Assembly: GCA_023416585.1 (NCBI GenBank)
Contig: JAEZHM010000153.1
Span: 1-10,177 of the forward strand
Origin: Bacillota bacterium
GTDB lineage: Bacteria; Bacillota; Clostridia; Christensenellales; Aristaeellaceae
DNA: 10,177 nt
Direction: 5' to 3'
Shown: positions 1 through 6,128 of the stretch, piece by piece
Numbering within the stretch: position 1 is the first letter of the stretch
Layout: every line of letters starts with the position of its first letter
Notes under the pieces: generated by a model
The model's database searches: none
Seen by the model: the letters and a program-made list of their open reading frames with translations, nothing else
Told to the model about the DNA's origin: nothing
Position numbers and translations under genes: made by a program

Positions 1-65
1 CTTTGGGCTGGAAAAGCCTGCGGCGGCGCTTGTCCATAAATTACTACACAGGAGGCCCAAAACAA

Positions 66-1181
66 ATGAAAGACCCGCGGATGACTCAATTGGCGCATAA
101 CTTGGTAAACTACTCCTGCCGGGTGCAGAAGGGGGAAAAGGTGCTGATCGAATGCACCGGCGTGCCGGAGGAATTTACGGCAGAGCTCATTTCCGAAGTG
201 TACAAGGCGGAAGGCATACCCTTGGTCAATTTGAAGTCGCCTACTGTGGAGCGCGCCATGGCCATGGGCTATACCCGGGAACAACTGGACCTGATGGCCA
301 AGTATGACGCGCTGCGCATGAAGGACTGCAAGGCGTATATCGGCGTCCGTGCCGGCGACAATAGCTTTGAAAGCTCCGACGTGCCGGGGGCAAACCTTGC
401 CTTGTACAGCAAGCATTATGCCCAGCCCGTGCATTCCAACATCAGGGTGCCGGATACAAAATGGGTGGTTCTGCGCTATCCTGTGCCCAGCATGGCCCAG
501 CAGGCGGGTATGAGCACCGAAGCCTTTGAGGACCACTATTTCAACGTCTGCAACCTGGACTACGGTAAAATGAGCCGCGCCATGGATCACCTGGTGGACC
601 GGCTGAAGAAAACCGACAAGGTGCATATCGTGGGCGAGGGCACAGATTTGAGGTTCTCCATCAAGGGCCAGCCCGCTATCAAGTGTGCGGGGGAAGTGAA
701 CATTCCGGATGGGGAAGTGTTCACGGCGCCACTTCGCGAATCGGTAAACGGCGTGCTGACCTACAATACACCGAGCCTGTACCATGGCCGCACGTTTGAA
801 AACATCAGGCTTGTGTTCAAGGATGGGAAGATCGTGGAGGCCACCGGCAGCGATACCAAGCGCATCAACGAGATTTTTGACACAGACTCGGGGGCGCGCT
901 ACATCGGCGAATTTGCCATTGGCGTCAACCCCTATATCACTTCCGCTATCAAGGATACGCTGTTTGACGAGAAGATCGCCGGCTCTTTCCACTTTACACC
1001 GGGCAACTGCTATGACGATTGCCCCAATGGCAACAAGAGCGCCATCCACTGGGACCTGGTGTGCATACAGACACCGGAATACGGCGGCGGGGAAATGTAC
1101 TTTGACGGCGAACTGGTCCGCAAAAATGGGCTGTTCGTGACGGAGGACCTCACTTGCCTGAATCCCGAAGCATTGAAATAG
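66..1181 (+). CDS. M29-family metallo-aminopeptidase (AmpS/PepS-like)
   Basis: A 371-residue cytosolic aminopeptidase expected to remove N-terminal residues from peptides with a two-metal centre. The M29 metal ligands can be placed by motif and spacing: Glu217 in GEVFTAP, Glu282 in GEFAIG, His309 and Tyr316 in HFTPGNCY (seven apart), and His328 and Asp330 in IHWD. These match the ligand set known for AmpS-type enzymes (Glu, Glu, His, Tyr, His, Asp). The frame stays open to base 3, but the ATG at 66 is chosen because GGAGG at 51-55 lies ten bases before it and the protein then opens with the usual family N-terminus (DPRMTQLAHNLV). At 371 residues it is slightly shorter than the roughly 400-residue family norm, but no domain looks missing. 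No promoter is visible in the 65 bases before it, so it may be the last gene of an upstream operon. The substrate range cannot be read from sequence. Confidence 0.93.
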   Translation: MKDPRMTQLAHNLVNYSCRVQKGEKVLIECTGVPEEFTAELISEVYKAEGIPLVNLKSPTVERAMAMGYTREQLDLMAKYDALRMKDCKAYIGVRAGDNSFESSDVPGANLALYSKHYAQPVHSNIRVPDTKWVVLRYPVPSMAQQAGMSTEAFEDHYFNVCNLDYGKMSRAMDHLVDRLKKTDKVHIVGEGTDLRFSIKGQPAIKCAGEVNIPDGEVFTAPLRESVNGVLTYNTPSLYHGRTFENIRLVFKDGKIVEATGSDTKRINEIFDTDSGARYIGEFAIGVNPYITSAIKDTLFDEKIAGSFHFTPGNCYDDCPNGNKSAIHWDLVCIQTPEYGGGEMYFDGELVRKNGLFVTEDLTCLNPEALK

Positions 1182-1225
1182 CTTGCATTTTGCGAAAAAT
1201 TTAACAATACTTCATGAAAAAGCCC

Positions 1226-1240
1226 TGCAAAGCTCTTGCA
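1226..1240. promoter_or_regulatory. palindrome over the gap -35 box, possible operator
   Basis: TGCAA, five bases (AGCTC), then TTGCA: a perfect 5+5 inverted repeat whose right arm covers the -35 hexamer. Outer CCCTG (1223-1227) and CAGGG (1245-1249) form a second, wider inverted pair. The placement is what a repressor site would show. It does not match the CggR operator or a clean CcpA cre site as I know them. A 5+5 repeat can also arise by chance. Confidence 0.3.
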
Positions 1241-1264
1241 AAATCAGGGAAAATTCTGTACAAT
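1236..1264 (+). promoter_or_regulatory. sigma-A-type promoter of gap
   Basis: TTGCAA at 1236-1241, a 17-base spacer and TACAAT at 1259-1264. Both boxes match the vegetative consensus in five of six positions. Transcription should start near 1271, giving a leader of about 30 bases before the gap start at 1302. Its presence shows that gap can be transcribed independently of the aminopeptidase gene. Confidence 0.75.
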
Positions 1265-1288
1265 CTTGGGTGGGGCCAAGCATGATAT

Positions 1289-1295
1289 AGGAGGG
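1289..1295 (+). promoter_or_regulatory. ribosome binding site that fixes the gap start
   Basis: AGGAGGG ends six bases before the ATG at 1302. The open frame continues upstream to a TTG at 1236, but that TTG is part of the -35 box, so the longer version cannot be the product. Confidence 0.85.
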
Positions 1296-1301
1296 AAAAC
1301 A

Positions 1302-2327
1302 ATGTCTGCGAAAGTAGGTATCAATGGATTCGGCCGTATTGGCCGTTTGGTTTTCCGTGCCGCTATGGAAAACAAAAAGGTGGATGTGGTTGCCATCAAC
1401 GACCCGTTCATCGACCTGGATTACATGGTTTATATGCTCCGTTATGACACGGTGCATGGCCAGTACAAGGGCGAGATTTCCGTCAACCACGAGAACAACA
1501 CCCTGATCGTTGACGGCAAGCCCATCAAGATCTATGCCTGCAAGGATCCCAAAGAAATTCCGTGGAAGGAAGCCGGTGCGGAATACATTGCCGAGGCTAC
1601 CGGCGTGTTCACCTCCCAGGAAGGCGCTTCTTACCACTTTGTGGGCGGCGCCAAGAAGGTTGTTATCACCGCTCCCGCCAAGGACAAGGAAACCCCGATG
1701 TTCGTGATGGGTGTCAACCATGAGAAGTACACCAAGGACATGAAGGTTGTTTCCAACGCTTCCTGCACCACCAACTGTCTGGCTCCTTTGGCCAGCGTCA
1801 TTCATGAGAAGTACGGCATCACCGACGGCCTCATGACCACCGTGCACTCCACCACCGCCACCCAGAAGACCGTTGACGGCCCCTCCAACAAGGACTGGCG
1901 CGGCGGCCGCGGCGCGGCGTACAACATCATCCCCTCTTCCACCGGCGCTGCCAAGGCCGTGGGCGTGGTTATTCCGGAACTCAAGGGCAAGCTCACCGGC
2001 ATGTCCTTCCGCGTACCTACTGCCGACGTGTCCGTGGTCGACCTGACCGTGAACTTGAAGACCCCCGCCTCCATGGATGAGATCAAGGCTACCATGAAGG
2101 AAGCGTCCGAGAGCAAGCGCTGGAAGGGCATCATCGGCTATACCGAAGACGCCGTTGTCTCCAGCGATTTCATTCATGACGCCCGCACCTCCATCTTCGA
2201 TGCCACCGCCGGCATCAGCCTGACGCCGACCTTTGTCAAGCTGGTTGCCTGGTATGACAACGAGTGGGGCTACAGCAACAAGGTTGTTGACCTCATCAAC
2301 CATATGGCGGAAGTTGACGCAAAGTAA
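1302..2327 (+). CDS. gap: glyceraldehyde-3-phosphate dehydrogenase, NAD-type, class I
   Basis: A 341-residue enzyme of full family length. It oxidatively phosphorylates glyceraldehyde 3-phosphate to 1,3-bisphosphoglycerate with NAD+ in glycolysis, in the cytosol as a tetramer. The Rossmann NAD-binding motif GINGFGRIGR is at residues 6-15, and Asp34 in AINDPF suits NAD rather than NADP. The active site SNASCTTNC places the nucleophile at Cys155, and the catalytic base is His182 in TTVHST. The phosphate-site and C-terminal signatures (WRGGRGAAYN, WYDNEWGYSN) are intact. NDPFIDLDYMVYMLRYD and the single-Trp C-terminal motif resemble the eukaryote-like GapC branch found in many anaerobic Clostridia more than E. 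coli GapA. The third codon positions are strongly biased to C and G, as expected of a highly expressed gene. It has its own promoter and a 3' hairpin plus terminator, so it is likely monocistronic rather than in a gap-pgk operon. Confidence 0.97.
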   Translation: MSAKVGINGFGRIGRLVFRAAMENKKVDVVAINDPFIDLDYMVYMLRYDTVHGQYKGEISVNHENNTLIVDGKPIKIYACKDPKEIPWKEAGAEYIAEATGVFTSQEGASYHFVGGAKKVVITAPAKDKETPMFVMGVNHEKYTKDMKVVSNASCTTNCLAPLASVIHEKYGITDGLMTTVHSTTATQKTVDGPSNKDWRGGRGAAYNIIPSSTGAAKAVGVVIPELKGKLTGMSFRVPTADVSVVDLTVNLKTPASMDEIKATMKEASESKRWKGIIGYTEDAVVSSDFIHDARTSIFDATAGISLTPTFVKLVAWYDNEWGYSNKVVDLINHMAEVDAK

Positions 2328-2344
2328 TTTATACAGCCCCAAAA

Positions 2345-2411
2345 GATGAACGGTATTTAGAAAACAGCAAAATGATGTAAGTGATGATCTGTTTTCTGGA
2401 TAGCCGTGATC
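2345..2411. repeat. long imperfect hairpin in the gap 3' region
   Basis: CGGTATTTAGAAAACAG (2351-2367) pairs with CTGTTTTCTGGATAGCCG (2389-2406), leaving a 21-base loop. The stem has nine perfect inner base pairs, two G-U pairs (when read as + strand RNA), TAT/ATA, a one-base bulge at 2403 and CGG/CCG. A2350-T2407 and GAT/ATC (2345-2347 with 2409-2411) extend it. No T-run follows directly, so it is not a classical terminator. It lies 17 bases after the gap stop and 17 bases before the terminator stem. It could stabilise the gap mRNA 3' end or be the remnant of a small inverted-repeat element. Confidence 0.6.
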
Positions 2412-2422
2412 CAGACACAACA

Positions 2423-2466
2423 AAAAATCCCCTTGCGCTGGTTTTGCTCAGTGCAAGGGGTTCTTC
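2423..2466. terminator. bidirectional intrinsic terminator between gap and the small membrane gene
   Basis: CCCCTTGCGCT (2429-2439) pairs with AGTGCAAGGGG (2450-2460) through an 11-base-pair stem with one G-U pair and a ten-base loop. On the minus strand the stem is followed by a T-rich run (complement of the A-run around 2422-2427), a strong terminator for the 2476-2697 gene. On the + strand the tail TTCTTCTATTTG is a weaker U-rich tract that can end gap transcripts. Confidence 0.85.
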
Positions 2467-2475
2467 TATTTGTTG

Positions 2476-2697
2476 CTATTTTCTATTATTCATATAGTAA
2501 CCTATAACTCCTGACAGGAAAATTGCCAATCCTAAAACTGAAAAAGATACTGTATATGCTATATAGGTAAAATAGGAACGTGTAACATCTCCATATATTG
2601 AATGCAATTCAACATTATTACCAATCATAGGTGCAAATATTATTATCATAAGTCCTATCCCAATTGATAGAAGGCTTATTGCCTTTTTCTTTTTCAT
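2476..2697 (-). CDS. small two-helix membrane protein, function unknown
   Basis: A 73-residue protein that I do not recognise. It opens with a lysine cluster (MKKKK), then has a hydrophobic helix at about residues 6-26, a short polar stretch with HSIYGDVTRSY, a second hydrophobic helix at about 44-68, and ends YYMNNRK. Positive charges at both ends suggest that both termini are cytosolic. The ATG at 2697 is preferred over the one at 2703 because GGGAGG (2709-2704) touches the latter and lies six bases from the former. The base composition differs sharply from the neighbours: 18 of 60 bases at 2581-2640 are G or C. That suggests recent acquisition or a different selective regime. It has its own -10 box and terminator, so it is monocistronic. 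No partner, toxin or phage motif is evident. Confidence 0.7.
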   Translation of the reverse strand: MKKKKAISLLSIGIGLMIIIFAPMIGNNVELHSIYGDVTRSYFTYIAYTVSFSVLGLAIFLSGVIGYYMNNRK

Positions 2698-2703
2698 AAT
2701 CAT

Positions 2704-2709
2704 CCTCCC
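2704..2709 (-). promoter_or_regulatory. ribosome binding site that decides the small membrane gene start
   Basis: GGGAGG on the minus strand directly abuts one ATG (2703-2701) and lies six bases before the next in-frame ATG (2697-2695). Only the second spacing allows initiation, so the protein loses the two residues MI. Confidence 0.75.
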
Positions 2710-2762
2710 ATTTTTGTTAACAGTAGGTATGATTTGCTGGTTAGCTGTTGACTCTCCGCCTC

Positions 2763-2768
2763 ATTATA
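2763..2768 (-). promoter_or_regulatory. -10 box for the small membrane gene
   Basis: A perfect TATAAT on the minus strand, about 65 bases before the start codon. The -35 position 17 bases upstream reads GCATAC, a poor match, so the promoter may be weak or need an activator. Within the leader, GTTAACAG (2716-2723) and CTGTTGAC (2745-2752) can pair with one G-U mismatch. Confidence 0.5.
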
Positions 2769-2793
2769 CTTGGTAAAATAAAGGCGTATGCTC

Positions 2794-3067
2794 ATGCTGC
2801 TCTTAAATAGTACTTGCTACTTTACGGCAGAACTCCTTCCGCCGCCTACGGGCAGCACCATTCCATCTGGCTCAATTACCGCGGTGCTGCGCTCTGCTCG
2901 TTTCGCCAGCCTCCTCAACACCGCCCTATTCTGCCACTGGCAGGGTCGGTGTTCTGGAGCCTCCAAAGGGAGGCTTTCCAAAAGGCTCCCTCCTGGAGGG
3001 GGCTGCCGACGAAGGAGGCTGGAGGAGGTCATCGCATCAGTAGCAAATGCTATTTTCAGGGCAGTAT
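2794..3067. mobile_element. MITE-like non-coding element with terminal inverted repeats
   Basis: This stretch carries no credible gene. Its ends are inverted copies: 2794-2821 and 3039-3067 align with 23 of 28 matches and one gap, and AGTAGCA/TGCTACT closes the inner edge. The interior is GC-rich and full of smaller palindromes: GCAGCACC/GGTGCTGC (2852-2859 with 2883-2890), CTGCCA-C-TGGCAG (2931-2943) inside CACCG/CGGTG (2919-2923 with 2947-2951), AGCCTCC/GGAGGCT (2958-2964 with 2969-2975), and GCTCCCTCC/GGAGGGGGC (2985-2993 with 2995-3003). GGAGGCT recurs at 3014-3020. No target-site duplication is obvious (left flank gtatgctc, right flank aagattaa). Open frames here are low-complexity (PPTG, PPGGGCRRRR) with no ribosome binding site. 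It lies 14 bases past the ATPase stop and might end that operon's transcript. A mosaic of common Clostridial intergenic repeats is the alternative reading. Confidence 0.5.
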
Positions 3068-3081
3068 AAGATTAAACCCCA

Positions 3082-3855
3082 TCAATTCCCGCACTCCACG
3101 CTGATTTGTGTAAACAGCCCAAGCACATCACCAAGCGCAAGCGCTCTTTTTTCATCGCCCGCCTTGTCCAGTATCACCCTGCCTTCGTGCAGCATCAATA
3201 GGCGATCCCCGTACTCCAGCGCGTAGCGCAGGTTATGGGTCACCATCAATGTTGTAATATGGCTTTGGGCAACCAGCCTGCCGGTAAGAAGCATGATGTT
3301 CTCGGCCGTATTCGGGTCCAGCGCCGCCGTGTGCTCGTCCAGTATCAGAAACTCTATGGGCGTCAAAGTAATCATCAAAAGCGCCAGTGCCTGCCGCTGG
3401 CCGCCGGAAAGCATACCGACAGGTACTTGCAGCTTGTTTTCCAGCCCCAGCCCGAGCATGGCCAGCTTCTCCCGGTAGAAGGAAATCCGGCTCTTGTTGG
3501 TACCAAAGCTCAGGCCGAAGGTTTTGCCCTTATGGTCTGCCATCGCCATGTTTTCCAGTATGGTCATGGTGCCGCAGGTTCCCATGGCCGGGTTTTGGTA
3601 TACGCGGCCGATTTTGCGGTAACGGATATAATCCCGCGTTTTGGTAATGTTTTCGCCGCCCATAAGAACCTGCCCGCCATCCGGTGTAATCGAGCCGCAG
3701 ATCAGGTTGAGCATGCTGGTTTTACCGCTGCCGTTGCTGCCGACCACGCTCACAAACTGCCCATCGGGAATCGACAGGCTGAAATCCCGGAAAAGGCAGG
3801 TTTCATTGATGCTGCCAGGGCTATATACCTTGGTGACGGACTTGAGTTCAAGCAT
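3082..3855 (-). CDS. trpZ: tryptophan ABC importer, ATP-binding protein (TrpZ-like)
   Basis: A 257-residue ABC ATPase that powers import through the membrane partner encoded just upstream. All nucleotide-site motifs are intact: Walker A GSNGSGKT at residues 39-46, Q-loop Gln87 (VYQNP), signature LSGGQRQ at 149-155, Walker B FLILDE with catalytic Glu174, D-loop AALD at 177-180 and switch His207 (VTHN). The EHTAALDP wording after Walker B is typical of the ATPases paired with ABC_sub_bind-type binding proteins. The start overlaps the end of the permease gene by eight bases (ATGCTTGA), so the two are probably translationally coupled, with GAAGGTGA as ribosome site. The tryptophan assignment rests on the T-box leader of the operon, not on this sequence. 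No intrinsic terminator is visible before the repeat element that follows. Confidence 0.9.
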   Translation of the reverse strand: MLELKSVTKVYSPGSINETCLFRDFSLSIPDGQFVSVVGSNGSGKTSMLNLICGSITPDGGQVLMGGENITKTRDYIRYRKIGRVYQNPAMGTCGTMTILENMAMADHKGKTFGLSFGTNKSRISFYREKLAMLGLGLENKLQVPVGMLSGGQRQALALLMITLTPIEFLILDEHTAALDPNTAENIMLLTGRLVAQSHITTLMVTHNLRYALEYGDRLLMLHEGRVILDKAGDEKRALALGDVLGLFTQISVECGN

Positions 3856-4729
3856 GTAGCTTCACCTTCTTTTTGAACGCGTTGGTACCTATAAGGATCA
3901 GCAGGAACAGCGCGGCCGTCACCAGCTTCAGGTCCTGGGGCACAAGCCCCATAGAAAGCGCTGCCGCCACGCTTGCCTTGTAAAGAATGCTGCCCGCAAC
4001 CGCGGCGGTGGTTCCCTTCACAAAGCTCACGTGCTTAAACAGATTTACGCCGATAATGACCGCCGCAAGGCCGAAGACCAGCGCGCCTGTGCCCATGGAA
4101 ATTTCAAACACCCGGTTTTTTTGCGCCATTACCGCGCCCGAAAGGGCCACAAGCGCATTGGCAACCGCCAGGCCTTCGATTTTCACAAAGCCGCCGTTTT
4201 TGGCAAGGTTGGCAACAACGCTTGGGTTGTCGCCCACCGCGCGCAAAAGGTATCCGGCTTTGGTTTTCATGAATAAGTCCAGCATAAGCTTTACCGCAAG
4301 CAGCACCAGCAGCACTACAATGATTTTGCTATATGGCTGCAAAAAGGACGGAAAGCCTTTGACAAACGTGTTGTCAAAGAGTGTATCCCTATTGAAAAAC
4401 GGAAGGTTGGCCTTGCCGGCGATTCGCAGGTTGATACTGTACAGCCCTGTCATGGTGATAATGCCGCTGATCAGGTCGCGCACGCCAAGCCTTACGTGAA
4501 TCAGCCCCGTGACCAGCCCGGCAACAGCGCCCGCAAGCAGGGCCACAAATAAGGTCAGCACCGGATGCATGCCATTTATGGTAAGGATGGCGCTGACCGC
4601 GGCGCCTAGCGGAAACGAGCTGTCCACCGTAAGATCGGGAAAATCGAGAATGCGGTAAGTGATCCACACGCCAAGCGCTAAAATGGCGTAGATCATCCCC
4701 TCTTCAAAAATGCCAATGATGATGCCCAT
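3848..4729 (-). CDS. trpY: tryptophan ABC importer, permease (TrpY-like)
   Basis: A 293-residue integral membrane protein of the BPD_transp_2 type (the branched-chain and ribose permease superfamily). It forms the translocation path of the importer. Hydrophobic segments run from about residue 3 through the C-terminus, eight or more in number. Conserved parts are ILDFPDLTVDSSFPLGAA (28-44) near the N-terminus and the cytosolic coupling loop around MKTKAGYLLRAVGDNPSVV (155-172), with the A-G-NP pattern that contacts the ATPase. The tail KKKVKLHA is basic and cytosolic. The frame is open back to 4786, but that extension would begin inside a strong hairpin. GGAGG at 4743-4739 lies nine bases before the ATG at 4729, which also gives the usual family N-terminus. 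Confidence 0.9.
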   Translation of the reverse strand: MGIIIGIFEEGMIYAILALGVWITYRILDFPDLTVDSSFPLGAAVSAILTINGMHPVLTLFVALLAGAVAGLVTGLIHVRLGVRDLISGIITMTGLYSINLRIAGKANLPFFNRDTLFDNTFVKGFPSFLQPYSKIIVVLLVLLAVKLMLDLFMKTKAGYLLRAVGDNPSVVANLAKNGGFVKIEGLAVANALVALSGAVMAQKNRVFEISMGTGALVFGLAAVIIGVNLFKHVSFVKGTTAAVAGSILYKASVAAALSMGLVPQDLKLVTAALFLLILIGTNAFKKKVKLHA

Positions 4730-4738
4730 GAATACATG

Positions 4739-4743
4739 CCTCC
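4739..4743 (-). promoter_or_regulatory. ribosome binding site that decides the permease start
   Basis: GGAGG on the minus strand, nine bases before the ATG at 4729. A nearer ATG two bases after it is out of frame. This removes 19 residues from the longest possible reading frame. Confidence 0.8.
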
Positions 4744-4767
4744 AAGCAGCGAAAGGATAAGACGCAG

Positions 4768-4800
4768 ACGGGGCCGGCGCGCTCAATCGCGCCGACCCGT
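4768..4800 (-). repeat. intercistronic stem-loop between binding protein and permease genes
   Basis: ACGGGTCGGCGCG and CGCGCCGGCCCCGT (minus-strand reading) pair almost completely around a six-base loop, with one wobble pair and one bulged base. No T-run follows, so it is not a terminator. It lies between the binding-protein stop and the permease ribosome site, where such hairpins protect the upstream mRNA from 3' exonucleases and raise the ratio of binding protein to permease. Confidence 0.65.
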
Positions 4801-4822
4801 TTGTGAGAAAAGGTGAAACGGA

Positions 4823-5812
4823 TTATTCCGCCTTGGTTACATCGATGCCGCGGTTAAGCTCCGCCTCGGGGATGGTGATCCCAAGCTTGGCGGCAGCCGT
4901 GGGATTGTAGCTCATATCGCCGCCCTCGCTTGAGACAAAAGGTATATCGCCGGCAAATTCGCCTTTTAGCACCCGTGCGGCGAGCTCGCCCGTCTGCTTG
5001 CCCAGCGCAACATATTCCACGCCCTCGCTGGCAATGCAGCCGTTTTTCACCTGTTCTATTTCACTGCCAAAGATCGGCTTTCCTGCCGCGTTCGCTTTTT
5101 CTACAAGCACCGCCAGGTAGCTGACGACCGTGTTGTCTGTGAGGTTGGTCAGGCAGTCGACTTTGGGCAGCAGGCTGTCCATCGCCAGGGGGATATCCGC
5201 ACCGGTGGAAATGCCCGTGGCAACCACCTCAAAGCCGTAATCGGGCGCCAGCTGCTGGTACAGCTTTAATTGGCTTTCGCTGTTCGTTTCGCTGGTGGTA
5301 TACAGGATACCGATTTTTTTAGAATCCGGCAGGAAGGCGCGGATCAGTTTCAGTTGTGCCTCCACCGGCAGCAGGTCGCAGGTGCCGGTAACCGCTTTAG
5401 AGTTCTTCCCATCAGCATCGGCAAGCATCGCGCTCACGGGGTCGCTTACGGCGGAGTAGATCACCGGGATATTTTTATCCATGCAGGCGTTAAAGGCGGC
5501 CTGCGCCATAGGGGTGGCGATGGCGCACACCAGGTCGCACTCCTGCGCCATTTGCGCGGCAATCTGCTGCCCCAGGCCCATATCCGCCTGCGCGTTCTGC
5601 ACGATGAACTTTACATTGTCCCCCTCTACATAGCCTGCCTCTTGAAGCCCCTGAATAAAGCCCTCGCGGCAGTTATCCAGGCTCGGGTGCTCGGCAAACT
5701 GGGCGATACCGATGGTGTACACCTTTTTCTGCTCGGCGGATGCGCCAATGCAAGCCGCAAGAACCAATACGAGAACAAGAAAAAACACAAGGCCCTGCTT
5801 TAAATTTTTCAT
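4823..5812 (-). CDS. trpX: tryptophan ABC importer, substrate-binding lipoprotein (TrpX-like)
   Basis: A 329-residue extracytoplasmic binding protein of the ABC_sub_bind family (Pfam PF04392). It would capture tryptophan outside the membrane and deliver it to the permease. The N-terminus is an export signal (KNLKQ, then a hydrophobic run) ending in the lipobox LAAC, with Cys21 the likely lipidated residue. An alternative signal-peptidase I site is ASA-E at 24-27. The mature part shows the type I periplasmic fold pattern: YTIGIAQFAEHPSLD (32-46), CDLVCAIATPMAQAA (92-106), IPVIYSAVSDPVSA (115-128) and KKIGILYTTSETNS (165-178). The frame is open to 5881 but that part is the T-box terminator. The ATG at 5812 has AGGAAGGG five bases upstream and starts a proper signal peptide. 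It is the first gene of the operon; the leader's specifier and acceptor-pairing bases define tryptophan as the expected substrate. Confidence 0.9.
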   Translation of the reverse strand: MKNLKQGLVFFLVLVLVLAACIGASAEQKKVYTIGIAQFAEHPSLDNCREGFIQGLQEAGYVEGDNVKFIVQNAQADMGLGQQIAAQMAQECDLVCAIATPMAQAAFNACMDKNIPVIYSAVSDPVSAMLADADGKNSKAVTGTCDLLPVEAQLKLIRAFLPDSKKIGILYTTSETNSESQLKLYQQLAPDYGFEVVATGISTGADIPLAMDSLLPKVDCLTNLTDNTVVSYLAVLVEKANAAGKPIFGSEIEQVKNGCIASEGVEYVALGKQTGELAARVLKGEFAGDIPFVSSEGGDMSYNPTAAAKLGITIPEAELNRGIDVTKAE

Positions 5813-5845
5813 GGATACCCTTCCTTTCACTTCATAGCTTAAATG

Positions 5846-5887
5846 AAAAAACGCCCCATGCCGCATCCAAAGATGCTGCATGAGGCG
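5846..5887 (-). terminator. T-box regulatory terminator
   Basis: CGCCTCATGC and GCATGGGGCG (minus-strand reading) form a ten-pair stem with one wobble. The stem continues through GCATC/GATGC after one mismatch, and is followed directly by six T. The 5' arm (CCGCC) is also needed by the antiterminator (GCGG-TAAAT-CCGC), so the two folds exclude each other. Confidence 0.9.
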
Positions 5888-6121
5888 GATTTACCGCTGT
5901 GCCACTCATTTTCCCCGCAAGTTTGCGGGCTCTTGCCGCGTACCAACATACGCGCCGCACTGATCACGGGTACGGTACCCGTCGTTAGCTACTGCTGCTT
6001 CGCCAACGCCCTCGGAAGCCCATTCACCGTCCCTGTTCCTGCTGCGGTTTCACTATTCGCAGCTCCCTTAAAGAAACTTTTTGGGCGGGTACTCCTCTTC
6101 CTCAACGGTTTATTCTATTAC
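5846..6121 (-). promoter_or_regulatory. T-box riboswitch leader, specifier UGG (Trp)
   Basis: A complete T-box leader upstream of the transporter operon. In transcript order: GA-rich motif GAGGAAGAGGAGTA near the base of stem I (about 6090-6105); the AG-rich bulge and distal loop GCTGCG-AATAGTGAAAC-CGCAGC (6063-6041); the specifier loop GTGAA-TGG-GC with the Trp codon at 6022-6020; the hairpin ACGGGTAC-C-GTACCCGT (5982-5966); the hairpin CGCGTA/TACGCG (5954-5937); the stem III hairpin CCCGCAA/TTGCGGG (5929-5914); the T-box motif AAATGAGTGGCACAGCGG with acceptor-pairing TGGC at 5904-5901; and the terminator. TGGC pairs with GCCA-3', which fits G73 of bacterial tRNA-Trp. Uncharged tRNA-Trp should stabilise the antiterminator and allow readthrough. 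The T-box motif deviates from the usual GGTACCGCGG at ACA. Confidence 0.92.
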
Positions 6122-6128
6122 TAATTTT

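Noticed and set aside
1..98. Possible C-terminal tail of an upstream gene: frame 2 reads FGLEKPAAALVHKLLHRR and overlaps the aminopeptidase; frame 1 reads to a TAA at 37-39.
   Set aside because: Too short to tell which frame, if either, is coding; the upstream sequence is outside the window.
1183..1211. Second weak promoter ahead of gap: TTGCAT, 17 bases, AATACT.
   Set aside because: The -10 box matches only four of six positions, and a much better promoter lies downstream.
1212..2423. 403-codon open frame on the minus strand opposite gap.
   Set aside because: Glycine/valine/histidine-rich composition without domain motifs. It is the expected shadow of the strong third-position bias of gap, which has catalytic motifs and a promoter.
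2788..3104. Overlapping open frames of 93 and 96 codons (and one of 71 on the minus strand) in the gap between the small membrane gene and trpZ.
   Set aside because: No ribosome site, low-complexity Pro/Gly/Arg content, and all three run through the inverted repeats.
3235..3876. 213-codon + strand open frame opposite the ATPase gene.
   Set aside because: Antisense shadow of an intact ABC ATPase; no ribosome site and no recognisable domain.
5270..5803. 177-codon + strand open frame opposite the binding-protein gene.
   Set aside because: Antisense to a gene with a signal peptide, lipobox and operon context; histidine/arginine-rich shadow composition.
5843..6124. 93-codon + strand open frame over the leader region.
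   Set aside because: It is the complement of the T-box leader, whose structure explains this sequence fully.
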